64,000 nt of DNA from Deinococcus sp. KSM4-11 (GCF_004801415.1 NZ_SSNX01000010.1:62001-126000); one strand, 5' to 3'. Shown: positions 45,899-54,352, counted from the first letter of the stretch. Notes: generated from the sequence alone by a model not told the origin. Numbers and translations are program-made.

Positions 45899-46111
45899 AT
45901 GGACGCCGCAGAGCTCGAGCAGTGGCAATCTGCGCTCCCCACCGACCGGGATGAACTGGAGCTTATTCTCGAACAGTTACAGGCGGACTGGATCGAGGCC
46001 GAGGCGGCCCTGCTCGCAGCCATCCAGCACGGCAGTGGAGATATCATTCATCAGGTCATCACCGTTCTCGGCCAGCAGATCAGGATCATCGAGGATCGCC
46101 TGCTGTCATAA
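45899..46111 (+). CDS. Small helical protein paired with a response regulator (copy 1)
   Basis: A product of 70 residues from ATG 45899 (MDAAELEQWQSALPTDRDEL) predicted as a helical hairpin, ending IIHQVITVLGQQIRIIEDRLLS. It is clearly homologous to the 78-residue protein at 57048-57284; the shared core is ILEQLQADW followed by QQI-I-E. No conserved His is shared, so it is not a typical phosphotransfer (HPt) protein. In both places the next gene, 21-40 bp downstream, is a receiver-only response regulator, so it probably acts with that regulator. Confidence 0.82.
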   Translation: MDAAELEQWQSALPTDRDELELILEQLQADWIEAEAALLAAIQHGSGDIIHQVITVLGQQIRIIEDRLLS

Positions 46112-46151
46112 CCCTGTTTCCAGGGGGGATCAGGATCACTATCATCGGCGA

Positions 46152-46580
46152 ATGAAGCCCACCTCCCTGCGGGTGCTGCTGGTCGATGACAATCCAGTTG
46201 ATCTCGAACTGGCGCACGCCGCATTCAGTGAACAGTCTGAGCATACGCACTTGACCACCCTGGGGAGCGGGGCGGCCACGCTGACGTACCTCCGTGACCC
46301 AGCGCACGCGCGTCCGGACGTCGTACTGCTGGACATCCACATGCCCCTGATGAGCGGCTTCGAGGTGCTGCAGACCATCAAAGGTGATCCAGCCCTGCAG
46401 ACCATCCCTGTGGTCATGCTGTCCACGTCGGCCAACCCACTGGATACGGAACTGGCCTACCGACTGTTTGCGAGTTCCTACCTGGTGAAGGAAGCCAGCC
46501 TCGATGCCTTCCAGAACCAGGTGGAGGCCTTCGTGCGGTACTGGGAGCAGTGTAAAGTCGCGCGTCAGGTCGCGGACTGA
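46152..46580 (+). CDS. Free-standing response regulator with YW tail
   Basis: A receiver of 142 residues from ATG 46152. LVDDNPVDLELA supplies the acidic pair, VVLLDIHMPLMSG the phospho-Asp, VVMLSTSA the Thr/Ser and SSYLVKEA the Lys. The C-terminal helix reads VEAFVRYWEQCKVARQVAD. It is closest to the receiver at 56601-57026 and shares its small upstream partner gene. No output domain, so it must pass the signal by protein contact. Confidence 0.95.
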   Translation: MKPTSLRVLLVDDNPVDLELAHAAFSEQSEHTHLTTLGSGAATLTYLRDPAHARPDVVLLDIHMPLMSGFEVLQTIKGDPALQTIPVVMLSTSANPLDTELAYRLFASSYLVKEASLDAFQNQVEAFVRYWEQCKVARQVAD

Positions 46581-46614
46581 GCAGGCGTCGAGTTCCTCAT
46601 TGGTTCGAACCCAT

Positions 46615-46645
46615 ACCGCCCCGGCCGATGTCGGGGTGGGGCGGT
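46615..46645. terminator. Bidirectional hairpin between convergent genes
   Basis: ACCGCCCC (46615-46622) pairs with GGGGCGGT (46638-46645), with a further inner CCGA/TCGG-like pairing. It separates a plus-strand receiver from a minus-strand frame. Confidence 0.6.
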
Positions 46646-46651
46646 GTTCTG

Positions 46652-46879
46652 TCAGGAGGAACCTGAACCGTGCCGCAACAGCTCGATGCCGTCTCGGATG
46701 CGTCCGACCAACTCACGGGGCGGGGCCTCGCTCCACGGCCGGATGTGGTGCGTGACCAGGAATACGAAGGTCTTCCGAGTGATGTCGTCCGTGAAATCTG
46801 GCTGGTGAGTGACATGGTGGATGAACGTTCGCAGGTGTTGATCATCGAGGACATGGAGTCTGCCTTTGTTTGCGGCCAC
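46652..46879 (-). CDS. Hypothetical protein or 5'-truncated gene
   Basis: A minus-strand frame with GTG 46879 (MAANKGRLHVLDDQHLRTFI). Coding-like sequence continues in frame upstream (AAFHRWGAQASILVTLRQRLRAGRGLEAFH) to a stop near 46977 without a start codon, so the true N-terminus may be lost or use a rare codon. The product is His/Arg-rich and helical. No family recognised. It follows the receiver gene 46983-47432 closely on the same strand. Confidence 0.42.
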   Translation of the reverse strand: MAANKGRLHVLDDQHLRTFIHHVTHQPDFTDDITRKTFVFLVTHHIRPWSEAPPRELVGRIRDGIELLRHGSGSS

Positions 46880-46982
46880 GTGGAACGCTTCGAGGCCACG
46901 TCCTGCGCGCAGGCGTTGGCGCAGCGTGACCAGGATGCTCGCCTGGGCGCCCCATCGATGGAAGGCGGCCTGGCCGGCTCAG

Positions 46983-47432
46983 TCAGGCGGGTGCGCGTGG
47001 CCCACCCGCTGCCCTGGGACGTTCACGCGGGAGCTGGCAGCGGCACCAGTAGTGCAGGAAGTCATCCACCTGCTTCAGAAACTCGGGGAAGCTGTGGGCT
47101 TTGACCCGGTATGAACTGGCGTGCAGGGTATAGGCCAATTTGACATCCATCGGGCTGGCAGACGTCGAGAGCATGACGACGGGAATGTCCTGCAGCATCG
47201 GGTCAGACTTCATGACCTGCAGGAGCTCCAGCCCGGACATCAAGGGCATGTTGACATCCAGCACCACCACGTCTGGCATGTCGACTGACACGTCGCACAA
47301 CGTCTCAAGAGCAGCACGGGCGCTTGTACGCGTCACCAACCGTGCGACCTCCTGGTGCTCAGCGAAGGCAACTTCAGCCAGCTCGATCTCAACGGGATTG
47401 TCATCGACGAGCAGAATTCGAAGTCGTTGCAT
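46983..47432 (-). CDS. Free-standing response regulator with YW tail
   Basis: A receiver of 149 residues from ATG 47432 (MQRLRILLVDDNPVEIEL). Phospho-Asp in VVVLDVNMPLMSG, Thr/Ser in VVMLSTSA, Lys in SSYRVKAH. The tail QVDDFLHYWCRCQL carries the same aromatic pair as the other receivers of this set, followed by a Pro/Arg/Ala-rich extension. No output domain and no adjacent kinase. Confidence 0.94.
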   Translation of the reverse strand: MQRLRILLVDDNPVEIELAEVAFAEHQEVARLVTRTSARAALETLCDVSVDMPDVVVLDVNMPLMSGLELLQVMKSDPMLQDIPVVMLSTSASPMDVKLAYTLHASSYRVKAHSFPEFLKQVDDFLHYWCRCQLPRERPRAAGGPRAPA

Positions 47433-47613
47433 AGGACACCGTACCTTCATTGTTCTTCACCAGTGCGTTTCCGACTGGCCTGTCTTGGTGTAGCAAAACT
47501 GCATTTCCGCGTTGTTACAGCCCTTGAGAGCGGGTGGGTGTCGCCTCAGGGTTCGAGTGCTGTTTCGAGTTGCGCCGCCTTTGGGCGCTCTCGCCGTATC
47601 CAGACACGACCCA

Positions 47614-48225
47614 TCAGGCTGGGGTCACCTGCAGGATGCGCGGCTGCCAGCTGGTCAGGGCCGCGCCGCGGGCCTCGTGCGGTGCACCGTCCAGCCACAC
47701 GTCGATATCCTTGCTGAGCTGCAGGGCCGGCCTCCGGTCATGCACGTCGACCAGATCCGGCGTGGACGGCCGCGTGACGATGGTGCAGGACTCCAGTGGG
47801 CCATCCGGAGTCTCGACGCAGTTCCACAAGCCCGCGACCAGGAGGGGCTTGGCATCCTGGCGGGCGATCCTAACCTTGGTCTTCACACCCGCGCTGCTGG
47901 GTCACTCCCAGAACCTGGCGATCGGGATCACGTAGCGCTGGGTCTGAAACGCGGTGCGGAACATCGGCTTCTCGTGCACGGTCTCGATCCGGGCGTTGAA
48001 GGACGCGAACTTTCTGGCCTCGCCCAACCCCATGCCGTGCGGCACCAGGCCCCAGCGGCCGAACGCCGCCTCGAAGCGTCCACCAGTCCGGCGCACGATG
48101 CGGAGCGGGTCGGTGGGGCGGATCTCGTGCCGCATGGTCTCCAGCTCCCAGCCCTGACGGCCGAAGACGTCGTTCAGGGTCTCCCAGCCGATCAGGCCGA
48201 GGTTATCGTCCGCGCGTCCGCACAC
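47614..48225 (-). pseudogene. SRAP/YedK-type DNA-protein crosslink protein with internal stop
   Basis: GTG 48225 is followed directly by TGC, giving the catalytic Cys2 of SRAP proteins (MCGRADDNLG). The family elements follow: IRPTDPLRIVRR, FGRWGLVPHG, FNARIETVHEKPMFRTAFQ, and IPIARFWE. At codon 108 (47904-47902) a TGA stands where the family has Trp (FYEW-like), then the frame continues as KTKVRIARQDAKPLLVAGLWN to a stop at 47614. YedK/HMCES shields abasic sites in single-stranded DNA by crosslinking through Cys2. One base change (TGA to TGG) would restore it. Confidence 0.85.
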
Positions 48226-48307
48226 GTCCACCCACCTCCACGCCGGTCTTGCTCATGGCCGCATGGTGACGCAGGAAGATTGCTTCCGCCCGAGGCCACG
48301 TGCCGCG

Positions 48308-48469
48308 TTATGTCCAGAATCGCAGGTAGAACGCGAGGAAGACCAGCACAGTCCCTATGTTGGCCAGCAGGCGCGCCCAGAACTGACCGCGAAAGAACAG
48401 CAGATCCATGCCGACAATGACCAGTACCATCGCAATAACCAACAGCATCAGTCCCGTCTGGCGTGCCAT
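48308..48469 (-). CDS. Small membrane protein, 53 aa
   Basis: ATG 48469 has GGAGG five bases upstream. MARQTGLMLLVIAMVLVIVGM and LLANIGTVLVFLAFYL are two membrane helices joined by a short FFRGQFWAR loop. Family unknown. It lies 85 bp downstream of the gene at 48555-48827 and may share its transcript. Confidence 0.7.
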   Translation of the reverse strand: MARQTGLMLLVIAMVLVIVGMDLLFFRGQFWARLLANIGTVLVFLAFYLRFWT

Positions 48470-48554
48470 TGCCCCTCCCGTGGCGAGCGTCGCGCTCGCC
48501 CGCACCTACACTGTTTACCTCTCGGATGGGGTGGACATGAACCGCTCCAGAGGG

Positions 48555-48827
48555 TTATCCCGCTTCGTCCAGTTCCATCCAGGCCAGCGAGGAGAACGCT
48601 TCGGCGATCTGGGGCCGCAGATCCCGTTGGGCGAAGCGCTGGAGATCCCTGGGCCAGTATCCGACGTACATCGGCATGGGAGACCGGAGCGGGACGCTGC
48701 TCATCCTCAGCAGCAGGCTCGCGCCGTAGTCCTCTCCCAGGCACCGGCGCAGCTCAGTGAGCGCGGCTGGCACCACATCCCAGTCTGCGGGCACCAGCAG
48801 CAGCAGCACTGGGCGCGCTTCGTCCAT
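48555..48827 (-). CDS. Hypothetical protein of a small paralogous family (copy 1)
   Basis: A product of 90 residues from ATG 48827. It aligns along its whole length with the 85-residue protein at 59360-59617: shared VP-DWDVVP-AL-ELRR-L, YGA-L-VR, PMP-Y-G-W and a C-terminal L-W--L---G. A mixed alpha/beta single domain is likely. The function is unknown; no signal peptide or metal motif. Confidence 0.85.
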   Translation of the reverse strand: MDEARPVLLLLVPADWDVVPAALTELRRCLGEDYGASLLLRMSSVPLRSPMPMYVGYWPRDLQRFAQRDLRPQIAEAFSSLAWMELDEAG

Positions 48828-48957
48828 ACCAGGAATCTGGGACTGCCAGGATGGGTGGACTCTGCCGGATTGACCTGGAGCCCGCCAGCTTCAGCTGTGA
48901 ACCGGACGCACCCCATTCAGGGGAGAACAGCATGATGGGATGCCCCGATCCGCCACT

Positions 48958-49647
48958 TCAGCCATTGACCTCCACTGAGCGCTCGGGGGTCAACTGTGTC
49001 CACTGGCCTTCGGAGATCACTTCAACCGTACCGTTCGCCACCTGGATGGCCGTCTGGTCGTCAATGACATAGCAGGGCCCTGGCATCCCGGCTGCCCACC
49101 GCTCCGCCGCCGGCAGGGTATTCCCCGGCATCATCGCGTGATCCAGGTGCGGGAAGATCGAAAAGTCAATCACCCCCAGCGTGCGGTCATCCCGCGCCGA
49201 CGGCCAGTGGACAAAGTCCTCACCGATCCGCGGCGTCATCACCATGCTCCCGGCACTCACTCCCACCCACACGGTCTCGGACAGCGATGGCAGGAGGTCC
49301 GCCAGCCCGGATTCCTGCATCCAGTGGCACAGGAACGTGGCGTCGCCCCCATCCACCAGCAGGACGTCGGCGTCCTGAACCCACGGCACCCACCGCTCCC
49401 GGCTGAGGCTCGGCAGCGCGGTGAGTTCGAGCACGCCCACCGACTTCCAGCCCAGGCCGCTCATGGTCGCTGGGGTCTGGTCGGTGATGAAGCGCCGGAT
49501 CGAGGCTGGCCCACACATCGGGTGGCCCCACTGCGCGGTTGGAATACACAGGGCTGTGGACTCCGTGATCGGTTTGCCGAGCAGGCTGGTCAGGGCGCCC
49601 TTGATGCTCGGGTTGGTGATGCCGCCGGAGGTGAGCAGTAGTTTCAC
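48958..49647 (-). CDS. Peptidase E-like (S51) serine peptidase
   Basis: A product of 229 residues from GTG 49647, with AAGGAGA about seven bases upstream (an ATG-proximal extension to 49677 is less likely). The fold matches S51/class I amidotransferase-like peptidases: LLLTSGGITNPSI start, VLLVDGGDATFLCHWM, nucleophile Ser in VWVGVSAGSMVM and His in FPHLDHAMM. Peptidase E cleaves Asp-X dipeptides; related enzymes act on cyanophycin. Cytoplasmic, monocistronic. Confidence 0.92.
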   Translation of the reverse strand: MKLLLTSGGITNPSIKGALTSLLGKPITESTALCIPTAQWGHPMCGPASIRRFITDQTPATMSGLGWKSVGVLELTALPSLSRERWVPWVQDADVLLVDGGDATFLCHWMQESGLADLLPSLSETVWVGVSAGSMVMTPRIGEDFVHWPSARDDRTLGVIDFSIFPHLDHAMMPGNTLPAAERWAAGMPGPCYVIDDQTAIQVANGTVEVISEGQWTQLTPERSVEVNG

Positions 49648-49708
49648 GGGTTCTCTCCTTGATACGAATTCGACCACTTGGAGCTCAGAACAGTGCTTGG
49701 CAGCGCGG

Positions 49709-50019
49709 TCAAGCCTGCAGGTCGTCTTCGGGATCGATGTCTGCCAGGATCTCGCCCATCGCCTCGCCGATCATTTCCTGCAGGGGTTTGACCTCGTCTT
49801 GTCGGGCGTCCACCCCTCGAACTGGACGTCTGGGCGCCGCGTCACGACGACCCGGACATCAGCGTCACTAAGGGCCGGGGACATGGCGTTGGTGAGCCTA
49901 GCCTGGAGGAATGTGCCGAGCTTGTCGGCGTTCCACTCGCTCAGGCGACTGGTATTCCTGCCGGTCTTCACCTTGATGGGTGTAAGTGGCACGAAACGGA
50001 AGGCCGGTGTTTTGTTCAT
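49709..50019 (-). pseudogene. Small unknown gene with one frameshift
   Basis: From ATG 50019 the product reads MNKTPAFRFVPLTPIKVKTG ... VRVVVTRRPDVQFEG. At the G4 run near 49811-49815 the frame slips; a one-base correction gives VDARQDEVKPLQEMIGEAMG and ends ILADIDPEDDLQA at 49709, about 103 residues in all. Both halves have clear coding bias. No family recognised. Confidence 0.65.
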
Positions 50020-50079
50020 GGCGTAATTGTGGCACAAGGATTGATGGGGTGTGGGCGCACGTTAACGCTCTTCCCAGTC

Positions 50080-50478
50080 TCAGGCGGCGCCTGAGTCCTT
50101 CACATGGATCAGCATCCCGCTCTGCGCCTCGGGGGCCGTGCAGAACCCGGAGTTGACCGCGTCCAGCATGCCGAAGAACTGCCGCTGGTGGGCACGCTCC
50201 ACGCGGGAGTCCTGGCCATCGGGCAGGGGCGTGAGCACGACCGTCCTGCGCAGGGGCTCGTAGTCGTCCCGCAGGCCGATCAGCCGGGAGGCGGAGAGGT
50301 TCACCGGTTGCCCGTGCCAGTCGTCGAGGTGCCAGACCTCGTCGTGCTCGAGGAGGTGGAAGGCATCCGGCAGGCGGTCGATGCTGCCGCCGCCGAAGTG
50401 CCGCGCACTGGTGAACGGGTCGCCGCTGTCCAGGCTGACGGTCTGGCCGTCCAGCTTGATCACGAGGATGACGCTCAT
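50080..50478 (-). CDS. Hypothetical protein, 132 aa
   Basis: ATG 50478 overlaps the stop of the upstream 51-residue gene by four bases. The product is soluble and acidic with His/Trp-rich middle (LLEHDEVWHLDDWHGQPVNL). No family recognised. Last gene of a tightly overlapping three-gene set (51019 to 50080), so it probably acts with the other two. Confidence 0.8.
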   Translation of the reverse strand: MSVILVIKLDGQTVSLDSGDPFTSARHFGGGSIDRLPDAFHLLEHDEVWHLDDWHGQPVNLSASRLIGLRDDYEPLRRTVVLTPLPDGQDSRVERAHQRQFFGMLDAVNSGFCTAPEAQSGMLIHVKDSGAA

Positions 50479-50630
50479 GCGGACACCTGCTCTTCCAGTG
50501 CCTGGGCTTGGGCGTCCTCGCGGAACCAGCTGATGCCCAATCCGACCTGCTCGCCCCGGTACACGGCGTCCACCTCATACCGACCTTCCTCGTCCCGGTG
50601 GACGTGCAGTTGCACTTCATCGCCGTTCAC
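50475..50630 (-). CDS. Small hypothetical protein, 51 aa
   Basis: GTG 50630 overlaps the previous stop by four bases (GTGA) and its own stop overlaps the next ATG. The product VNGDEVQLHVHRDEEGRYEV ... GISWFREDAQAQALEEQVSA looks like a small strand-strand-helix domain. The double overlap is the main evidence that it is real. Confidence 0.7.
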   Translation of the reverse strand: MNGDEVQLHVHRDEEGRYEVDAVYRGEQVGLGISWFREDAQAQALEEQVSA

Positions 50631-51019
50631 GCGCGGCTCCCGGCGTACTGGGCGGTCTGCAGGCGAGCGCGGGCGGTGTCCAGCTGGGCCAGGGCGGGCG
50701 GGGTGGGTTCCGGATCCAGCAGGGCGTGCGGATCGATGTCCACCTGGAAGGTCATGTGGCAGGCGCCGATGCCCTCTACCAGTCGGGAGACCATGGGGCC
50801 GGTGCGGTTTGTTTTCCGGATAGGCGTGCCCTCGGCGATGTACTGTGCGGCGTCCACCAGGGCTTCCTCGAAGCTGTAGGAGGTGCGGTGGCATTCGGTG
50901 CTGTCGAACCAGTAGGTGATCAGGGTGCTGCACTCGCGCAGGCTGACCGTGACGGGTGAAGCAGCAAATCCTGCAGATGATCGACCCCAGCCGAACCACC
51001 GACCCCATGCGGTATCCAT
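50627..51019 (-). CDS. Hypothetical protein, first of a three-gene set
   Basis: The frame is coding-like from about residue 25 (SLRECSTLITYWFDSTECHR, then SFEEALVDAAQYIAEGTPIR and MTFQVDIDPHALLDPEPTPP). The residues before that, from ATG 51019, look less coding and no Shine-Dalgarno is seen, so the start is uncertain. The stop overlaps the next gene. Soluble; no known family. Confidence 0.6.
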   Translation of the reverse strand: MDTAWGRWFGWGRSSAGFAASPVTVSLRECSTLITYWFDSTECHRTSYSFEEALVDAAQYIAEGTPIRKTNRTGPMVSRLVEGIGACHMTFQVDIDPHALLDPEPTPPALAQLDTARARLQTAQYAGSRA

Positions 51020-51309
51020 GGTTGTTGAGCTTGGGTGCTACCCTCGCCGTCACCACCTCTCCGGTCGGACAGGCCCTGATGAACGCGACGGACACCGCCG
51101 TGTGCAGGGTTGAGAAGCGTTGCGTTTCGCTTGGGTCAGCCTGGGGTCTTCTAGGGTGAAATTCCCGGTTTTGAGTGCTGCTTGAAGACATTTTCAAGAC
51201 ATCGATCGAATCGATTGTCAACACCTTGATACAACTGCTGCCCTGACTAAAGCAAACAGGCAGCCATTTAGAAAATAGGGGCGATGTATTAAGAAGGTGA
51301 TTTTTTATA

Positions 51310-51338
51310 TTGTCGAATAGTAAGTGGTGCATTAATAT
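51310..51338 (+). promoter_or_regulatory. Possible promoter of the LOV-HD-GYP gene
   Basis: TTGTCG (51310-51315) and TAATAT (51333-51338) are 17 bp apart in an unusually AT-rich strip. Transcription from here would start about 10-15 bases before the GTG start at 51359, which lacks a Shine-Dalgarno and so would be nearly leaderless. Matches to consensus are only partial. Confidence 0.32.
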
Positions 51339-51358
51339 CGCTTCATGGTCTCCCGATA

Positions 51359-54352
51359 GTGAACGTACCCCTGCAGGGAGTGGACGCGGCCCTTCTCAGC
51401 CGCGTCCTGGATGCCAGCGTCAGTGGTGCTGTACTCGCCGATGCCCGTCAGGACGACGTCCCCCTGATCTACGTCAACCCAACCTTTGAACACCTGACCG
51501 GGTACAGTGCCGCCGAGGTCATCGGGCGTAACTGCCGCTTCCTGCAGGGTGAAGATCGTGATCAGTCCGCCCGGCATGACTTGCGCCACGCCATCGCCAC
51601 CGGGCAGCCTGTCACCGCCATCCTGCGGAACTACCGCAAGGACGGGTCGCTCTTCCTGTGCGAGGTCACCCTGAGTGCCCTGCGCGACGAGGACGGGCAG
51701 GTGACGCACGTCATGGGGTTCCAGCACGACGTCACGGCGCGGGAGGCGGCGCGCTGGGAGGCCTCACAGGCGAGCCAGCGGTTGCTGGCCACCCTGAACA
51801 ACCTGCCAGACCCGTTTATCTCGTGCGACCGGAACCGAACCGTGACCTATGCCAATGCAGCCGCGGCGGCCAGATTCGGGCACCCGCCCAGTGAGATCAT
51901 CGGTCAGCCGTTGGCCGTCCTCAGCCCGGACGCCGTCCTCACCCCGACCAGCCAGGCCGCGGCGCGGGTGCTGGAGACCGGCGTGACCGAGCACATCAGC
52001 ATGCACTCCGATCTCCTCGACCTGGATCTGGAGGCCACGGCGTACGCCATCAATGACGGCGTGGCCGTCCTGATGCGCGACGTCACCGCTGAGCGCCATG
52101 CTCTGCAGGAAGCCCGGGAAAGCCAGGAGCGCTTCGCAAAGGTCTTCGCGGCCAGTCCGCTCGCCATTGCGGTCACCCGCCTCCGCGACGGGCAGTTCAT
52201 CGAGGTCAATCCCGCGTTCTCGCACCTCAGCGGGTACACGCGGGAGGAGGTGATCGGCCGCACCTCCACAGACCTGCAATTGTGGCCGGAGCCCGGCGAG
52301 CGCACCGAACTGGTGAGTGTTCTACAGCAACGTGGAGCGTTGATCGACCGCGAGATGGTGTTCCGGGTGAAATCTGGGGAGCTGCGCGACACTGTTACCA
52401 CCATCTTGCCGATCACGCTGGCGCGTGAGGAGTGCATGCTCAGTATGGTGCGCGACGTGAGCCAGGAACGCCGCGCCCAGCGGCAGCTGGAGGCCAGCGA
52501 GCAGGCTGCCCGCCACGCGGCCGCGGAACTCCAGCGCACCCTGGATCAGTCCCCCGATATGATCGTCTCCGTGGACGCGCAGGGCCGCTTCCTGGGAGTC
52601 AGTGCTGCATCGGAGCGGCTGCTGGGCTACCCGCCACACGTCATGTCCGGTCGGCCATACCTTGATTTCGTTCACCCTGATGACCGGCCCCGGACAGTGC
52701 AGGTCGTGACTCATCCCGACACGCTTGGAGAGAACGGCATCTTTCAGAACCGCTACGTCCACCGTGACGGCTCACTGGTGTGGTTGGAGTGGAGTTCCGT
52801 GCAGTTGCTCGATGGCGTGGTCTACGGCGTCGCGCGCGACATCACCGCCCGACGGGCAGCAGATGAGGCCCAAGCCTTCCTGGCGGCCATCGTCCAGGCC
52901 AGCCCAGACGCCATCATTGGCCTCTCGCTCGACAGCATCATCCAGTCGTGGAACGGCGGCGCCGAGCGCATGTACGGCTATGCGGCCACCGAGATGATCG
53001 GGCAGCGCATCACCGCGATCGTGCCCCTGGAACTGGCGGAGGAACAACGCGCCCTCCTGGCCCGCGCGGCCCAGGGCGAATACTCGCCGTCGATTGAGAC
53101 CACCCGGCTGTCGCGGGAGGGGCGTGGTATCCCCGTGCAGCTGAGCATCGCGCCGATCTTCGACAGTGAGGGTACCGTCGTGGGCGTGTCGAAGATCGCG
53201 CACGACATCTCTGGGCGCCGGGAAGCGGAGCGGCAGATCCAGCAGCTCAACATCACCCTGCAGCGCAAACTCGAGCACCTGACCGGCCTGCACAAGATCG
53301 ACGCGGCGATCACGTCCAGTCCCGACCTCTACATGACGCTGGGCGTTGTGCTGGACGAGGTCGTGGCCCAGGTGGAGGTGGACGCCGCCACGGTACAACT
53401 GCTCGACACGCATGCCATGACCCTGACCTATGCCGCCACACGCGGCTTCACAGCGCCCCTACCCCAGGAGCCGGCGACGCGGCTCGGCCAGGGTCTCTCC
53501 GGCCGGGTGGCCCTGACCCGCGAGCCGGTGATCGTCAACGACCTGCGCGCTGCAGCACTTCCCGCCATCCGACAGGCCTGGGCAGACCGTGAAGGCTTCT
53601 GTGCGTACGCGGCCGTGCCACTGAGCGCCAAGGGCAAAAGCCTTGGGGTTCTTGGAGTCTTCCGTCGTCAGCCATTTGATGAGGCCACGGACTGGCTCGC
53701 GACGCTGCAGATCCTCGCGGGACAGGCGGCCATCGCTGTTGAGAACACGCAATTGTTCCTGGGCCTCGAACGCAGCAACCTGGAACTGGGTCTCGCGTAC
53801 CAGGAGACCATTGAGGGTTGGGCGCGCGCCCTGGATCTGCGTGACAAGGAGACGGAAGGGCACTCCCGGCGGGTCACCGAGATGACCGTCAGGCTATGCC
53901 GCGCCCTGGGGGTGGCGGGCGTGGATCTGGTGCATGTCCAGCGCGGCGCGCTGCTGCACGACATCGGGAAGATGGGCATCGCGGACGCGATCCTGCTCAA
54001 ACCGGGGCCGTTGACCGAAGAGGAATGGGTGGAGATGCGGAAGCACCCCGGGTACGCGGTGGAGCTCCTGTCCCCGATTCGCTTCCTGCACCCGGCGATG
54101 GACATTCCTCAGTATCACCATGAGAAATGGGACGGCAGCGGGTATCCACATGGCCTGCGGGAAACGGCGATTCCGCTGACAGCGCGGGCGTTCGCGATCG
54201 TGGATGTCTACGACGCGTTGACCAATGATCGCCCGTACCGGCAGGCGTGGAGCCGCACGCGCGCCTTGACGCACCTGCAGGATCAGGCGGGCCGTCACTT
54301 CGACCCCGAGATCATTCGCACCTTCACAGCCATGATGCAGGTGGACGGCTGA
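51359..54352 (+). CDS. LOV-PAS-GAF-HD-GYP protein, predicted blue-light-regulated c-di-GMP phosphodiesterase
   Basis: A soluble product of 997 residues from GTG 51359. Residues 20-128 form a LOV domain: GRNCRFLQG with the photoactive Cys59, NYRKDG (Asn91) and GFQHD (Gln122); the second flavin-contacting Asn is Cys101 (LFLCEV). Four PAS domains follow (about 140-620), then GAF (650-790) and HD-GYP (805-995) with GHSRRVTEMT, LLHDIGKMGI near 867, YHHEKWDGSGYPHG near 924 and DVYDALTNDRPYR. LOV domains form a cysteinyl-flavin bond in blue light; HD-GYP domains hydrolyse c-di-GMP. A same-architecture paralog with a frame break lies at 20218-23207. Confidence 0.93.
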   Translation: MNVPLQGVDAALLSRVLDASVSGAVLADARQDDVPLIYVNPTFEHLTGYSAAEVIGRNCRFLQGEDRDQSARHDLRHAIATGQPVTAILRNYRKDGSLFLCEVTLSALRDEDGQVTHVMGFQHDVTAREAARWEASQASQRLLATLNNLPDPFISCDRNRTVTYANAAAAARFGHPPSEIIGQPLAVLSPDAVLTPTSQAAARVLETGVTEHISMHSDLLDLDLEATAYAINDGVAVLMRDVTAERHALQEARESQERFAKVFAASPLAIAVTRLRDGQFIEVNPAFSHLSGYTREEVIGRTSTDLQLWPEPGERTELVSVLQQRGALIDREMVFRVKSGELRDTVTTILPITLAREECMLSMVRDVSQERRAQRQLEASEQAARHAAAELQRTLDQSPDMIVSVDAQGRFLGVSAASERLLGYPPHVMSGRPYLDFVHPDDRPRTVQVVTHPDTLGENGIFQNRYVHRDGSLVWLEWSSVQLLDGVVYGVARDITARRAADEAQAFLAAIVQASPDAIIGLSLDSIIQSWNGGAERMYGYAATEMIGQRITAIVPLELAEEQRALLARAAQGEYSPSIETTRLSREGRGIPVQLSIAPIFDSEGTVVGVSKIAHDISGRREAERQIQQLNITLQRKLEHLTGLHKIDAAITSSPDLYMTLGVVLDEVVAQVEVDAATVQLLDTHAMTLTYAATRGFTAPLPQEPATRLGQGLSGRVALTREPVIVNDLRAAALPAIRQAWADREGFCAYAAVPLSAKGKSLGVLGVFRRQPFDEATDWLATLQILAGQAAIAVENTQLFLGLERSNLELGLAYQETIEGWARALDLRDKETEGHSRRVTEMTVRLCRALGVAGVDLVHVQRGALLHDIGKMGIADAILLKPGPLTEEEWVEMRKHPGYAVELLSPIRFLHPAMDIPQYHHEKWDGSGYPHGLRETAIPLTARAFAIVDVYDALTNDRPYRQAWSRTRALTHLQDQAGRHFDPEIIRTFTAMMQVDG

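Noticed and set aside
45899..46111. HPt phosphotransfer protein
   Set aside because: The only candidate His is not conserved in the paralog at 57048-57284.
46597..46899. 100-codon minus-strand frame
   Set aside because: Ser/Thr/Arg-rich shadow; the frame ending at 46652 has better coding character.
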